This document shows positions 1 to 10,252 of a stretch of 64,000 nt of DNA, one piece after another. Origin of the DNA: Chrysophaeum taylorii (lineage: Eukaryota; Sar; Pelagophyceae; Pelagomonadales; Pelagomonadaceae); NCBI GenBank assembly GCA_029834535.1, contig JAQMWT010000552.1, positions 1 through 64,000 of the forward strand, written 5' to 3'. The number at the start of each line of letters is the position of its first letter. Within the stretch, counting starts at the first letter, position 1. Position numbers and translations under genes: made by a program. The notes below the pieces were generated by a model that saw nothing but the letters and a program-made list of their open reading frames with translations, was not told the origin of the DNA and searched no databases.

Positions 1-1400
1 GTCGCTGAAGGTGTGACGTTGACGATCGAGGCTGGTACGACAGCGTACTTATTCGGACGACGGCGAGGCTTTCGCTCCGGCGCTTATCATCCCGCGGGGT
101 GCGACGATCAACGCTTGTTGGGACCGCCGACGCGCCGATCACTTTCACTACCGCGGTTTCGGACCAACATCACCCCGATCGCGGCTTGCGGGGTGGGCTT
201 ATCGTCAAGGGTCGCGCGCCGTCTACGACACCTCTCCCCCAGGAAGTAGAGGCCATCGCCGGATAAACCTACGGCAGCACCGACTAGTCGACAGCTCGGG
301 CGTCTTGCAGGACGATCCGCGTCTGGTATGGCGGGAACGTCATTGGCGAAACAACGAGATCAATATTATCACGCTCGCCGGTGTGTCGGGTCGGGCACGA
401 CGATGCAATCAATACTGCGAGGTCGCGTTCAATCTCGACGACGGACGGCTTCGAGATGTTGTAGCGGCACCGTCAATCTCAAATGGATCTCGGTCCTCTT
501 TGTCGGCGACGACGCCGTCGACACCGACGAGGGGTATCAGGGAAAGATCCAGTTCGCTTACGTGATGATTGGCGCGTCCGGACATCACGGGACCGAGATG
601 GACTCGAAGATTGACGGCACCCCGCGTTCCTTCCCGCAGCTCTACTCCAGCACCTTTGTCGGGCATCTCGGCGGCTCGCCGGCCTCGGTCAGTTCGGACG
701 ACCAGGTCGAGGCGCTCACGCGGCTTCGCGAGGGAACGGCGAGTTCGGCAACCTTATTCTCACGAATATCAACTCGCTCGCCGTCTCGGTCTCTACCAGG
801 ACGCTTCCGAGGAACGCACCCAGACTCTGCCGACGACAACCGGTGACTACGTGTGGTTTTCGTCGAACAACATCGTCAGCGGTCCAGGGGCGAGCGATCC
901 TGCCCTCCGGATCATGCCCTCAGACGCCGACTACGACTCGGCACAGATCGACGCCACAATACGTCGACGAGAGCTCGGTCACCTCGAGTCCGGCCTTCTC
1001 TGACGTCGACGCGTTTTCGGACGACGCCTTTTGGACGGTCGTGGATTACAAAGGTGCCTTTGGCGACGACGAAGATGCGTGGCTCGCAAGTTGGGAAGTG
1101 GGTAGCCTTGGTGGGTCGCCCGACGAAGCTTTCGCCACGGAGAGCGGTTCGAAGAAAAAGAAGTCGACGGGTATCGTCGAGAGCGTTATTCTCCTTATCC
1201 TCGTCGTTGTCTTCCTTGCTGCGATCGCTCTCGGATACACTGTTTACGGCTACAAGAACAAGTACGAGCGCCTCTTCAACACGATGTTACGATCCCCAGC
1301 AGCAACGGTGGTGGCGCTTCCAAGGGCGTTGCGGTCCCCGCAGAGCAAGACCAGCAGGTCGAGAAAGCTCGTGGGGACCAACGTTCGTCTGAGCGCGTGA
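1..1400 (+). pseudogene. Decayed beta-helix-type membrane protein gene, 5' end outside the window
   Basis: Pieces of one conserved protein can be read only by switching frame many times. Frame 1 near base 10 gives GVTLTIEAGTT. Frame 2 from about 56 gives APALIIPRGATINA. Frame 3 from 126 gives a stretch with GGLIVKGRAP, then in-frame stops at 264 and 285. Around 350-440 frames 2 and 1 alternate (NNEINIITLAGV, YCEVAFNLDDG), and frame 1 is open from about 460 to 720 (GTVNLKWISVLFVGDDA, then YQGKIQFAYVMIGASGHHG). About 850-1280 carries DYVWFSSNNIVSGPG, then DDAFWTVVDYKGAF, then a Lys-rich stop-transfer segment and one transmembrane helix (about 1170-1255). The phrases resemble secreted right-handed beta-helix proteins known from bacteria and stramenopiles. 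At least eight frame changes plus stops imply a pseudogene. A very error-prone local assembly is the alternative, but neighbouring genes are mostly intact. Confidence 0.7.
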
Positions 1401-2088
1401 TTCTTCTTTATTTATTTTTGACCGCCGCCACCTTCTGGGTCCTGGCGCACGCGCTCCTTTTTTTGGGGCGGCTGTCCTAGTTTCGCTGATCCCCAGCCCT
1501 TTTCTGGCGACGTTGTAGTTCGGCGTATCCACGGGTTTGGTGATTTGCACCGCGTCTTCTTTTCGGTGCGATTTCTCCCGCTCGAGCAGGGCGCGACTTT
1601 GTGTGTCTCGAAGTCTCCCCAACAGCGCGTGCCAACGGTGCTGCTCTCTAGCGCCACTTTGCACAAGAATGTTTCTTGTCGAAGACACACAGCACGATAT
1701 GTCTGGTGGCGCCTATGGATATGTGGACCGGCACTCGATGGGCTCCGCCGTCGATCGAGAGGGCGGGATGATGATACAATTACGCCGGTCTTTCCAATTT
1801 GGATGTGGCGAAGATAAGAGGCTTTTTTTTTCTGGTGTCCTCCCGGCGGGGAGATAGTAGTAAGTTAGGAAGGCGCATATTACCACCACCCACCACCCGG
1901 ACAGAGTAGAGGCACGCGACTATAAACTTTATCCCCCCCCCCCCAACCAATTAAAAGGCGCATCACTTCGCGCACTAACGAACGAAAACCAGAAACCCAT
2001 ATCGGGTGCGACGCCGCATGCCCCCCTTTTGGGCTTAAGGTGGTGTCAGAGGTGACGTGGCCTCCGAAGATTTATTTTTTCACGACAG
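1401..2088. other. Intergenic spacer
   Basis: No supported gene. A frame running out of the pseudogene continues briefly past 1400. There is a C homopolymer near 1935 and AT-rich DNA around 1940-1990. A TGACGTGG octamer at about 2052-2059 lies some 30 bases upstream of the next start codon. It matches the ACGT core bound by bZIP factors, but its role here is only a guess. Confidence 0.5.
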
Positions 2089-3315
2089 ATGGTCGGCGGT
2101 CCTTTGCGAGTGGCGATGGTGGTTGTCTCCGCGCGGGGCTGGCAGCTGCACCCCTCGAGCTGGGCGCCAAGGTCGCACTCTCGCGCGTGGTCCGCGCGCG
2201 AGGACGAGGCGTCGACCCCTCCGGTCGACGACACCGTCGATGGTGTTGGCACAACAATGTCCGATGCGATTGTGCCGGTCGACGACGAGGGCCCAAATTC
2301 TGTCGCGGCGACGTCGAGCTCTATGATAGAGGACTCCACGAGCTTGTCGGAGGCAGACGACGACGTCGAGTCTGCGCTCGACGCGCTTCAGTTCGCGTCG
2401 ACGGAGGAGTCGGCGTCGGAGACGCGGGAGTCGGCGTCGGAGTCGGATAGCTTGATCGACAAGCTGCAGCCGACGGAGGCGGAACTCATGGAGCGCGGCG
2501 TCATCCGAGACGCGCGGATCGGACTGGTGGCGTCGCACGAGCTCGTGGACACGGACGAGGATGGCGATCCTCTCGTCGACAGCGACCGCATGGTCTTCGT
2601 CGACGAGGCGTCCTGCATCGGGTGCACGAATTGCGCGTGCATCGCTCCGTCGACATTCATGATGGAAGACGACTACGGCCGGGCCCGGGTCTTCCAGCAG
2701 GACGGCGACACCGAGGAGACGATCGCCGAAGCCATAGCGACCTGCCCGTCGACTGCATCCACTACGTGCCCTGGGACGAGCTCGTTTCCCTCGAGCTCAA
2801 GCGCGAAAACGTCATGACATCCTATAACTTCAAGGGCCGCCTCGTCGGGAGCGACGGCCTACGCTCGACGGCCGGCGCCGGCGCTGCCCTCCTCGACATA
2901 TCTTCCAACAACGCCGCGCGCTGCCCCAACTGTCCCACCAATAAGTGCCCCGAATGCCCCATGTTCTCTGTCGGCGACGACGCGGCCCGTGACGGCCTCA
3001 AGACCCGCCAAACCCGCAAGCGCTGCGGAAATTGCCCCACCAACGGCTGCGTCGGCTGCCCCCTCGCCCTAGAGAACCCCGAATTTCAGAAGTGCGGAGG
3101 AGACTCGACCACTTTTTTGATCATCATCTTGTCTCGCAGACGTCGAGCTCGCCGCGAAACCAAGTGCAACAGCCTTGTTGTTGTCGTTGTTCTGACTTGT
3201 GTTGTACCACCTCCTCGCACTCTCGGTCTCCAGGCGGCGCCAGCGCATCAAGGCTCGTCGCGACGACATCCTGCGCGAGATGAAAGATTCGACCGTGCGG
3301 CCGGTCGACCTTTGA
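2089..3315 (+). CDS. Ferredoxin-domain protein with Cys-rich tail; two introns, one frameshift
   Basis: The N-terminus has a hydrophobic start and a SARGW motif like a secondary-plastid targeting site, followed by an acidic Ser/Glu-rich linker. A 4Fe-4S ferredoxin domain follows, with CIGCTNC at about 2613-2633 and the last cluster cysteine in CPVDCIHYVPWDE. That last motif needs a one-base shift at about 2745-2752, because codons run in frame 1 before it and frame 3 after it. Downstream are CPNCPTNKCPEC and CGNCPTNGCVGC modules that could bind zinc or another cluster. Two introns, 3092-3139 and 3164-3233, both phase 2, join into a basic C-terminus ending at TGA 3313-3315. Plant plastid proteins that join a DnaJ domain to this ferredoxin type are the nearest relatives I know; no J domain is seen here. 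The frameshift is either a sequence error in CCC or a disabling mutation. Confidence 0.68.
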
Positions 3316-3913
3316 ATCCGACTATCCCGGCGGTCTCTTATTATATAATCCGGATTGTTGTGCATGTTGTACATATGCTTACAGGTCGTAGGACACTAGA
3401 TTTTTTTTCACTTTTTTCTTGCCATGGGGATACCGGACACCACAATATGCACGCGCGAGGTTTGCCGACACGACACCGTGAACACACTCCTGACCACCAC
3501 TTTACGGCCCGGAGCAGCTAGTATTCCAAGCTCTGAAGAAGGATTTTCTACGGCCTGAGACTAGAAGCCAAGGACATCAGAAGCTCCCCTGCATGCGGCA
3601 AGCTCCAGATAGTACTAGCCGCGTAAAGAGACGCTCCTGAGCAGCAGCGCTGTTGTGGGCTCGAGGGAGGTCTAGCGAGCGTCTGCAAGCCGGGTGGTGC
3701 ACGAGGGCGAGCGTCGACGACATATGTGGTCTCGACCTGGGCGTCCGCGGGCCTGTCACCACCGTCGACGTCAAGCCCGTCAATCCTCGTCGACGTTAAA
3801 GTCGACGTCTGCAGCGGCGGCGGCCGCCTAGCGCTCGGCTCTGCACTTATTCTTCCCGCAGGGCTTCTTTTTCTTCTTCTTCTTCTTCTTCTTCTTCTAC
3901 TTCTTCTTCTTCT
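3316..3913. other. Intergenic spacer
   Basis: No supported gene. The open frame through 3726-3935 is mostly translation of the CTT microsatellite (poly-Leu) and is not credible as a protein. A T-rich stretch at about 3400-3420 may be 3' untranslated sequence of the ferredoxin gene. Confidence 0.5.
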
Positions 3914-3916
3914 TCA
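3864..3916. repeat. (CTT)n microsatellite
   Basis: Nearly uninterrupted CTT/TTC triplets on the plus strand. They mark the 3' edge of the degenerate reverse-strand ORF at 3914-5600. Confidence 0.95.
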
Positions 3917-5600
3917 ACAAGTCGAAGCAGGATGAGGCGGGCCGGCGTCACAAGCCTCCACCTTGATCTGAAGATCCTCGCAGACGCAGCCGTTCTTGCA
4001 TCTCATACAGACGACGGCCAGGAGCTCCGCGTAGGCAGCGTCCTGCTTGGCGGCGGCTTCTAGGCGCGCTTGCCTATTGGCCTCGTCCTCCTGGGGGCGG
4101 GCAGTCTCCTGGGCTTTGCGCTCGCCAAGGAGGTCCGACAGCTTGGCCAAACCATGCCCGTCGGTGATCCGAACGCGGGACACGTCATTCTTCCTGGTCG
4201 GCCTAGTCACCTCCAGGATGCCCGCCACCATTGGGTTAACCTCGCGTTCGGACTGCCGCCTGATGATGCACTGGGCTTGCTCGAGCTTGGACTTAAAGTA
4301 CTCGACCGTGTCATTGGGCATGCCTGCCAGTGACGCGATGGTCAGGTCGACCAAGTCCTTCTCGCCGACCAGCGGCGGTAAAACTACGACGAACTTGGAT
4401 CGATCGATCGATCGACGTTGCCCGGCGCGACGCGCGTCTGCTCGATCCCGACCTTGGAGAAGGAGCTCCAATACCTGCGGTGGATTCAACCGAGGCGGAT
4501 CTGATAGAATGCACGGCCAGATTATGGCTCAAGGATCTTGAGTTGGTCGCCCGTCTCGCGGACGTTTTTCGCCTTGATTGTGGAGCTTTTTGTTGTACTG
4601 GTCCAGGGCCTGGAGGAAGCCCGACGGGTTGGATGGCTCAAAGAAGAGGCGGATACCCCCGCTTGACGACCTCGGGGTCCTTGCTGCTGGCACGGTTGTC
4701 CGAGAGGACGACGACGGCTCGGGGATCTCGCGGTGCGCGAGCTCCTCGTCCGACAGCCTCATCCGGTCGAAGAAGGACGCGGCAGTCTGGACGCCGCACT
4801 GTGTGTTCGACGAAAAAGAGTGCGAACTGAACTCGAATTCCGTGCAGATCTTTCTCTCGAATACGGTGAGGTCGTTGGGGACGAGGCTTTCCGCGATTAT
4901 GGTCTGGCTCGCGACGGTGACCTGGAGGCCGTAGTTGAAAGCGTTGAGGCCCCAGCACATCATGACAGTATTGCACTCGCGGTTGATGGTGGCTGCCGCA
5001 AAGCAAACGTCGTCGACGCCGGCCGCATCTTGGCGTTTCCCTTTCCAGGCAAGTCAAACAACCGGGGCGTCCCTTCGAGATTCAGGATGGGGGTCGGCGA
5101 TGGTTCCGCCCTCAGCCGTGATGCGCGGTCGACGAGCTCGGCACGAAGGCCGTTGATGCCCTCGTAGTGCTCCTCCCCCAACTCGTCGCAGTTAACCGCG
5201 GCGCGCTAGGATTCCATCTTCTGCTGGACCTCGCTGGCGAGAGTATTCGAGTGTGCTAGGATTCCATCTTCTGCTGGACCTCGCTGGCGAGAGTATTCGA
5301 GTGCCCAAAGCCGGCGAAGAACAATTTAGAGGGCAACTTGAGAATCTCGTAGGCAAAAAGCTCGCGCGTCTGCAGCCGCCCTTGCGGTTCTGGACTTGCC
5401 TTGTCAGCAAGATCTGGCGCACCTCGACGCCGATCTCCTCGTTTCCGACCGCCTTTTGCACCCGGTTCATGAGCAGCGGTTTGTCCCGGCGCACGTGCAT
5501 CTCGGCATCCTTCTCGAAGACCACTCGCCCCTTGAGCTGGTCCTGGTGCTGCTTCGCGGTGATGGCACCCTGCCCACTCGGGGTGCTTGGTCAAGAACCT
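3914..5600 (-). pseudogene. Degenerate ORF A, unknown family
   Basis: On the reverse strand a protein-like reading can be followed from about 5600 to 3914 through several frames and stops. Readable blocks include VQKAVGNEEIGVEVRQILL (about 5450), GLNAFNYGLQVTVASQTII then FERKICTEFEFSSHSF (about 4950-4830), FFDRMRLSDEELAHREIPEP (about 4770), and a 3' block with LVDLTIASLAGMPNDTVEYF, a charged Gln/Glu/Ala-rich helix and CMRCKNGCVC before the stop at 3914. The amino-acid composition is natural and the blocks are collinear, so this was probably one gene. I do not recognise the family. It could come from a mobile element or be a dead host gene. Similar frame-broken stretches lie at 26.4-27.7 and 30.8-32.4 kb. 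Confidence 0.4.
5205..5303. repeat. 50-base perfect tandem duplication
   Basis: The unit beginning GCTAGGATTCCATCTTCTGC occurs at 5205-5254 and again at 5255-5303, with identity through the GAGTG at the end of the second unit. It falls inside degenerate ORF A. Fifty bases is not a multiple of three, so it would itself shift that frame. Confidence 0.95.
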
Positions 5601-5882
5601 CTTCGCCCCATTCTCCTGACAGACAGTACTCGACGGCTTCCGCGAATGTATATCTGCTGCGTAGTCCGCCGTCGCCGTCTTCGCGTTGAACTTGCGAGCA
5701 GGCTTCGTCTGGCCGCCTGGCGCTTCTCCCTCGTCGCCAACTTCGGGGGGGCCTTGGCTTGTTTGGTGCCATTTTGTGCGACCTTTTCAAGTCGTTTATG
5801 TCTTAACGGAACCTTTGTTGCCCTCGGCGAGGATCTCTGTTCTCGAATCTCGGCGCCGTTGCTTGGGAAGATCCGGTTGTCG

Positions 5883-6881
5883 ATGCAGCGGAGCGCGTGG
5901 GTCGTGCGCGGCGCCGCGGCGACGAGCGTCTCGGCAGCTTGGTGCCACAGCACCGAGGACGAGTCGGTTGTGTTGCCCCAGCGATGGCGGCACTCACACC
6001 CAACCAACGGCGAGCGTCCTCACTTGCTGTTCGGGGTGCCGAAAAAAGGACGGATGCACGAGCGGGTGGTCGGGCTGCTTCAGGGCGCAGGGATCGAGTA
6101 CCGGCGAGCCGAGCGCGTCGACATCGCGCGATGCAAGAACCTGCCGCTGTCGTTGGTTTTTTTGCCCGCCGCCGACATCGCCAAATACGTCGGCGAGGGC
6201 GAGGTCGACATCGGCATAACGGGCGAGGATATCCTCGCCGAGAGCGACGTGGAGGTCGACGTACTCCTCAAGCTCGGGATCGGCAAGTGCCGGCTGTCGG
6301 TCCAGGCGCCCGTCGGCAAGTTTAAGTCCTCGGAAGAACTCGCCGGCAAGAGGATCGCGACCTCGTTTCCCCGCCTCGCCGGACGCCACTTCGCCGCTCT
6401 CGAAAGCGGCAGCAAGGAGCCGACGAAAATCAAGGTCATATCGGGCTCGGTGGAGGCAGCCTGCGGCCTGGGTCTCGCCGACGCCGTCGTCGACCTCGTC
6501 GAGACCGGCACGACGATGAAGGCCGCGGGTCTCGAGGAGGTCGCCGTCGTCATGCACACCCAGACCGTTCTCATCGCCAACCCCCACGCCGTGAGCGCCG
6601 AACTCGTCGAGACCGTCCGCAAGCGCATCGCGGGCTATCTCACTGCAACCACCTGGGTTATGTGCACGTACAACGTCCACCGCGAGAACCTCGAACGGTG
6701 CAAAACCATCACCCCCGGAAAGAAGAGTCCCTCCATCTCACCCCTCGAGCGCGGAGACTGGGTCGCCGTCTCGGCCCTCGTTCCGAAGAAACACGCCCCC
6801 GCCGTCATGGACGAACTCGAGGCGGCCGGCGCGACCGACATCCTCCTCACGGGTCTTGTCGGGTCGCGCATGGGCGATTAG
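5883..6881 (+). CDS. hisG: ATP phosphoribosyltransferase, long form
   Basis: A 332-residue protein catalysing the first step of histidine synthesis (ATP plus PRPP to phosphoribosyl-ATP). After a roughly 45-residue extension that may be an organelle transit peptide, the catalytic domain starts at LLFGVPKKGRM and continues through DIGITGEDILAES and an AAC..LADAVVDLVETGTTMKA stretch typical of the PRPP-binding region. The C-terminal portion (KKSPSISPLERGDWVAVSAL, then DELEAAGATDILLTGL) is the PII-like regulatory domain that binds histidine in long-form HisG, so feedback inhibition is expected. Translation from 5883 is the first ATG that gives a reasonable leader. The frame is open further upstream, but that part is antisense to degenerate ORF A. 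The next gene starts 78 bases downstream on the same strand. Confidence 0.93.
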   Translation: MQRSAWVVRGAAATSVSAAWCHSTEDESVVLPQRWRHSHPTNGERPHLLFGVPKKGRMHERVVGLLQGAGIEYRRAERVDIARCKNLPLSLVFLPAADIAKYVGEGEVDIGITGEDILAESDVEVDVLLKLGIGKCRLSVQAPVGKFKSSEELAGKRIATSFPRLAGRHFAALESGSKEPTKIKVISGSVEAACGLGLADAVVDLVETGTTMKAAGLEEVAVVMHTQTVLIANPHAVSAELVETVRKRIAGYLTATTWVMCTYNVHRENLERCKTITPGKKSPSISPLERGDWVAVSALVPKKHAPAVMDELEAAGATDILLTGLVGSRMGD

Positions 6882-6959
6882 ACGGAGAGACCCCCCCCCC
6901 CTCGCTCGTTTATTATTAAGTTCGCAAATAATAAATCCCCGACAAGGAACGAGTAACGA

Positions 6960-7594
6960 ATGGGAACGCGGCAAGAACCGTCTTCCGAGACGCCTTACGT
7001 GGTGCTCCAGACGGACGAGGAGACCCCCGTTGTGGCCCAGCCGGTGCAGGTGGTGGTGATCGAGACCGTAAAGAAGCGCAAACGGACAGTGTGCGGCGGG
7101 TGTGGGTGTTGCTGCCTCATCCTCCTCCTCGTTCTCCTCCTTTCGCTCCTTTTGCCGAGGTCCCCCGCGATTCACTTTGGTTCTCTCGGCGTCACCAAGT
7201 CCGAAGACGATGTATTCACGATCGCGGTAGACCTCAACTTCAAGTCTCGCCAGCCGATCGAGAGCAAGTGGAAGGACCTCGAGGTCAAGCTTCAGTGGCG
7301 CCAGCCCGTCGACGACGACGAGGCGAAGCAGGTCGAGGTCGCCAAGTTCGAAAAGTCGGACTCCTTCAAGACCAAGGCCTTTGGCAAAAAGCATGTCTAC
7401 CCCGGCCTAACATACTTCGACTTATCTGCGACTTCCCAGCTCTACGCTTACTGCTTCCTCGACGAGGCCCAGGTCCGTTCTTCCTTCCAACGGTGCACGC
7501 ACCCTCTTTGCAGGTCCGTCTCAAGGGACACGTAAAAACCGACGACGCCAAGTTCTCAATTAGTACGCCATGGACCTGGATCGCATGCTACTAA
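6960..7594 (+). CDS. LEA-2-like single-pass membrane protein, one intron
   Basis: A 197-residue protein with a polar N-terminus, the basic cluster KKRKR, then CGGCGCCC leading straight into a Leu-rich transmembrane helix (about residues 47-66). A beta-rich domain follows, with features of the LEA-2/NDR1-like fold: a FTIAVDLNFKS strand, a D/E-rich loop and a late hydrophobic strand. An intron at 7473-7513 (41 bases, CAG|GTCCGT to TTGCAG|GTCCGT) is inferred because removing it changes the tail to QVRLKGHVKTDDAKFSIS and ends at TAA 7592-7594. The repeated CAGGTCCGT at both edges makes the precise boundary ambiguous. The family is broad (membrane and stress proteins); no specific role can be given. 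Confidence 0.6.
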
Positions 7595-8107
7595 TTTTTC
7601 CGAGATGATACGCCCTCGCAAGGCATGATTGATTGATGGCTACCGAAGCAACCAACGCCTCGTGGTGGTTGTTTTCCCTCTCTTTCTTCGCCCGAGGACC
7701 CTGCTGCCCTTTCTTACTTTGTGGCTGGCAGGCACACCACGTGAGGCAACACCGCGCAAAACTTCGCCGCATACCCCCTCTTCTCCGACGCCTTGAAACT
7801 ACTCACTGTACTGTATGTGTGCCCTCACCGGTGACACGCGCGTACTGCATGCGCACCCCCGCACGACGACGCTTCCTTTCAGATCGCCTCGGGTTTTTAG
7901 AGGTCGACGTCGTTTAAGATGGGGGTGGTGATCGGGAGCACTTGAGGCGGCGTCGGGTGCTTGTTGTCGGTTCTGGTTATTGAAGTGCATTCTTCCGACG
8001 CATTCTTCTGACAGATACACCCACTCTTAAAAATTCAAAAAGATTTTGGAGAACCAACCATTGGTCGCAGTATCGTTCACGCGAACAACAACACCTCTCG
8101 GTCGTCA
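7595..8107. other. Intergenic spacer
   Basis: No supported gene; only short, uncharacteristic open frames. The AT-rich block at about 8030-8060 lies just upstream of the Kelch gene start. Confidence 0.5.
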
Positions 8108-10252
8108 ATGAGGCGCGTTGCGTTGGCGTTGGCCGTTCATGCGATTGCGGTCGATCCCAGAGCGAGTGCGAATCTGCGCGGGCTAATGTCCGAGTCAGCG
8201 TCATTTGATGGGCGCTTGTTGCAAAATGCAAACGACAGCAGTTTCGAGCCAAGTGGGACACCAAACACGATGCCGAGCCTCGAGCCAAGTGGGACACCGA
8301 CTTGGAGTAACTTGCCGGGCTCCGAGGCAAGCCCCACACCGACATCGATACCGACCACGCCAATCCTCGAGCCAAGCGAAGCACCGACCTCGCTTCCAAC
8401 CGCGCCAATCCTCGAGCCGAGTGCGACGCCGACGATCACCGCGAGCCATTTGCCGAGCGTCCTCCCGATCCCGAGTCCAACGGCGTCACCCACGAGTACC
8501 CCTTCAAGAGCGCCAACGTCATTCCCGAGTGGTGCGAGACCCCAAATCCAAAGTGAGTTCGACGCAGGCATACCGACCAAGGCCCCTACGCACGCGCCAA
8601 CGACACCCTTGCCGTCGGCATGCCCAACCGGCGCGCCGACCAGTTCTCCGACAGCTGCCCCGAGCCCTGTCCCAACAGCTTCTCCAACCATCAGCCCGCA
8701 GCCGACGATAAGCCCGGTTCCCACGGCCGGACCGTCGCCGCAGCCAACGCCGACCCCAACTATGAGCCACGTGCCCACCAGTGCGCCAACGTCGGTGCCA
8801 TCGTCGAGGCCGACGTCGGTTCCAACGCCCGTGCCAAGTCCGACGCCTTCGAGCGTTCCAACGAGCGCCCCGAGCAGTTTTCCCACAAAATGTCCGACAA
8901 ACGCTCCGACCGAACCGCCCACCAGCTGTCCGACGAGCGCGCTGACCAATCCGCCAATGTCCACTCCTTCGACCATGCCGTCGACGTCACCGATGTCGTC
9001 ACCCTTCGTGCCAACTACGCCGTCCGAGGGTGCACCTACAGGTATTGGGAGCGCACTCCCCACGTTCGTTGATACCCCCAGGGCGCCCTCTGCATTCCCC
9101 TCACCACCCGCGATGGAGAACTTGACGGGAGTCGAGGATGCGTCAATGACAAAGTTTCCATCTCTGTCCCCCGCGACGGCGAACCTGAGAGAGTTTGTCA
9201 CCAACGCCCCGTCTCGGTTCCCGTCGATGAACCGGATGCCAACTTCTGCGCCAACACCGTCGCCGACACCCCCCTTTCCGACGCCAGAGCCGACAACGTC
9301 GCCCGTTGCCTCTCTCGAAGAGGGCGGCAACAGCGACGTGCAAGGGATGTCGTGGGCTACGTTCGACGCTGGGACGAACTCGAACGCCGAGGAACGACAC
9401 GAAAGTGGCTTCGTCGAAGTCGATGGGCTTTTTTACATGCTTGGCGGGCGAGGCGCGACGGCCGTCAACGTCTACGACCCCGCGTCCAAGGAGTGGTCCA
9501 AGGGGACAAGCTTCTACAATACCCACCACTTTCAGCCGGTCGTTCTCGACGGACTGGTTTACGTAGTCGGGGCAATGGAAGGCAACTTCCCGGATGAAAC
9601 ACCGGTTGCGCACGTGTTGATTTTTGACCCGCAAGCTGACGCGCTCGGGGAAGGCGCGACGATCCCCTCTGCGAGAAGGCGCGGCGCCAACGCCGCGGTC
9701 GTTTACGAGAACAAAATCTATATGGTTGGCGGGATCCAAGATGGCCACAACAGCGGGACGGTGGCTTGGTTCGACGAGTTCGATCCCTCGAACGACGACT
9801 GGAGAAGTCTCGACGACGCTCCGCACGCGAGAGACCACGTGCAAGCCGCCGTGCTTGGCGGCGGAAAATTGTACGTGGCTGGCGGCCGAATCACTTCGCG
9901 CCCCCGGGTGTTCGCCGAAACCGTCCCCGAGGTTGACGTCTACAACTTTAGAAGCGGGTCCTGGACAACGCTGGCACGAGACTTGCCGACGCGTCGCGCC
10001 GGCGCCGCCACTCTTGCTTTCGAGGGTCTGTTGCTTGTCATTGGCGGTGAATCCGAAGACCGACAGGATGCACACGACGAAACCGAGGCCTACGACCCCG
10101 ACTCTGGATCATGGCTCACGCTCGACTCCTTGCAACAAGGTCGTCATGGTACGACCGCCTTCGAGTATCAAGGGGCTGTCTACATCTTCGGCGGCTCGGG
10201 GAATCGAGGCGGTAATCCGGAACTCGCCTCTATAGAACGATTCACCAACTAG
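8108..10252 (+). CDS. Secreted Pro/Thr-rich stalk plus Kelch-repeat protein
   Basis: A 714-residue protein. Residues 1-18 form a signal-peptide-like start (MRRVALALAVHAIAV). About residues 45-400 are a low-complexity stalk of degenerate PT/APT/SPT units (for example APTSFPS and PTASPT), a pattern frequent in stramenopile surface proteins and likely O-glycosylated. Residues about 415-714 form a Kelch beta-propeller with paired-Gly motifs such as FYMLGGRG, IYMVGGIQD, LYVAGGRIT, LLVIGGESE and VYIFGGSGN, giving about six blades. The protein is probably exported to the cell surface or wall, with the propeller as a binding or galactose-oxidase-like head; no metal-ligand set of galactose oxidase can be assigned. 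It is intact and convergent with the helicase gene. Confidence 0.85.
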   Translation: MRRVALALAVHAIAVDPRASANLRGLMSESASFDGRLLQNANDSSFEPSGTPNTMPSLEPSGTPTWSNLPGSEASPTPTSIPTTPILEPSEAPTSLPTAPILEPSATPTITASHLPSVLPIPSPTASPTSTPSRAPTSFPSGARPQIQSEFDAGIPTKAPTHAPTTPLPSACPTGAPTSSPTAAPSPVPTASPTISPQPTISPVPTAGPSPQPTPTPTMSHVPTSAPTSVPSSRPTSVPTPVPSPTPSSVPTSAPSSFPTKCPTNAPTEPPTSCPTSALTNPPMSTPSTMPSTSPMSSPFVPTTPSEGAPTGIGSALPTFVDTPRAPSAFPSPPAMENLTGVEDASMTKFPSLSPATANLREFVTNAPSRFPSMNRMPTSAPTPSPTPPFPTPEPTTSPVASLEEGGNSDVQGMSWATFDAGTNSNAEERHESGFVEVDGLFYMLGGRGATAVNVYDPASKEWSKGTSFYNTHHFQPVVLDGLVYVVGAMEGNFPDETPVAHVLIFDPQADALGEGATIPSARRRGANAAVVYENKIYMVGGIQDGHNSGTVAWFDEFDPSNDDWRSLDDAPHARDHVQAAVLGGGKLYVAGGRITSRPRVFAETVPEVDVYNFRSGSWTTLARDLPTRRAGAATLAFEGLLLVIGGESEDRQDAHDETEAYDPDSGSWLTLDSLQQGRHGTTAFEYQGAVYIFGGSGNRGGNPELASIERFTN

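Noticed and set aside
8137-9330. 397-codon reverse-strand frame rich in Gly, Val and Asp
   Set aside because: It is the antisense of the Pro/Thr stalk and reflects that repeat only.
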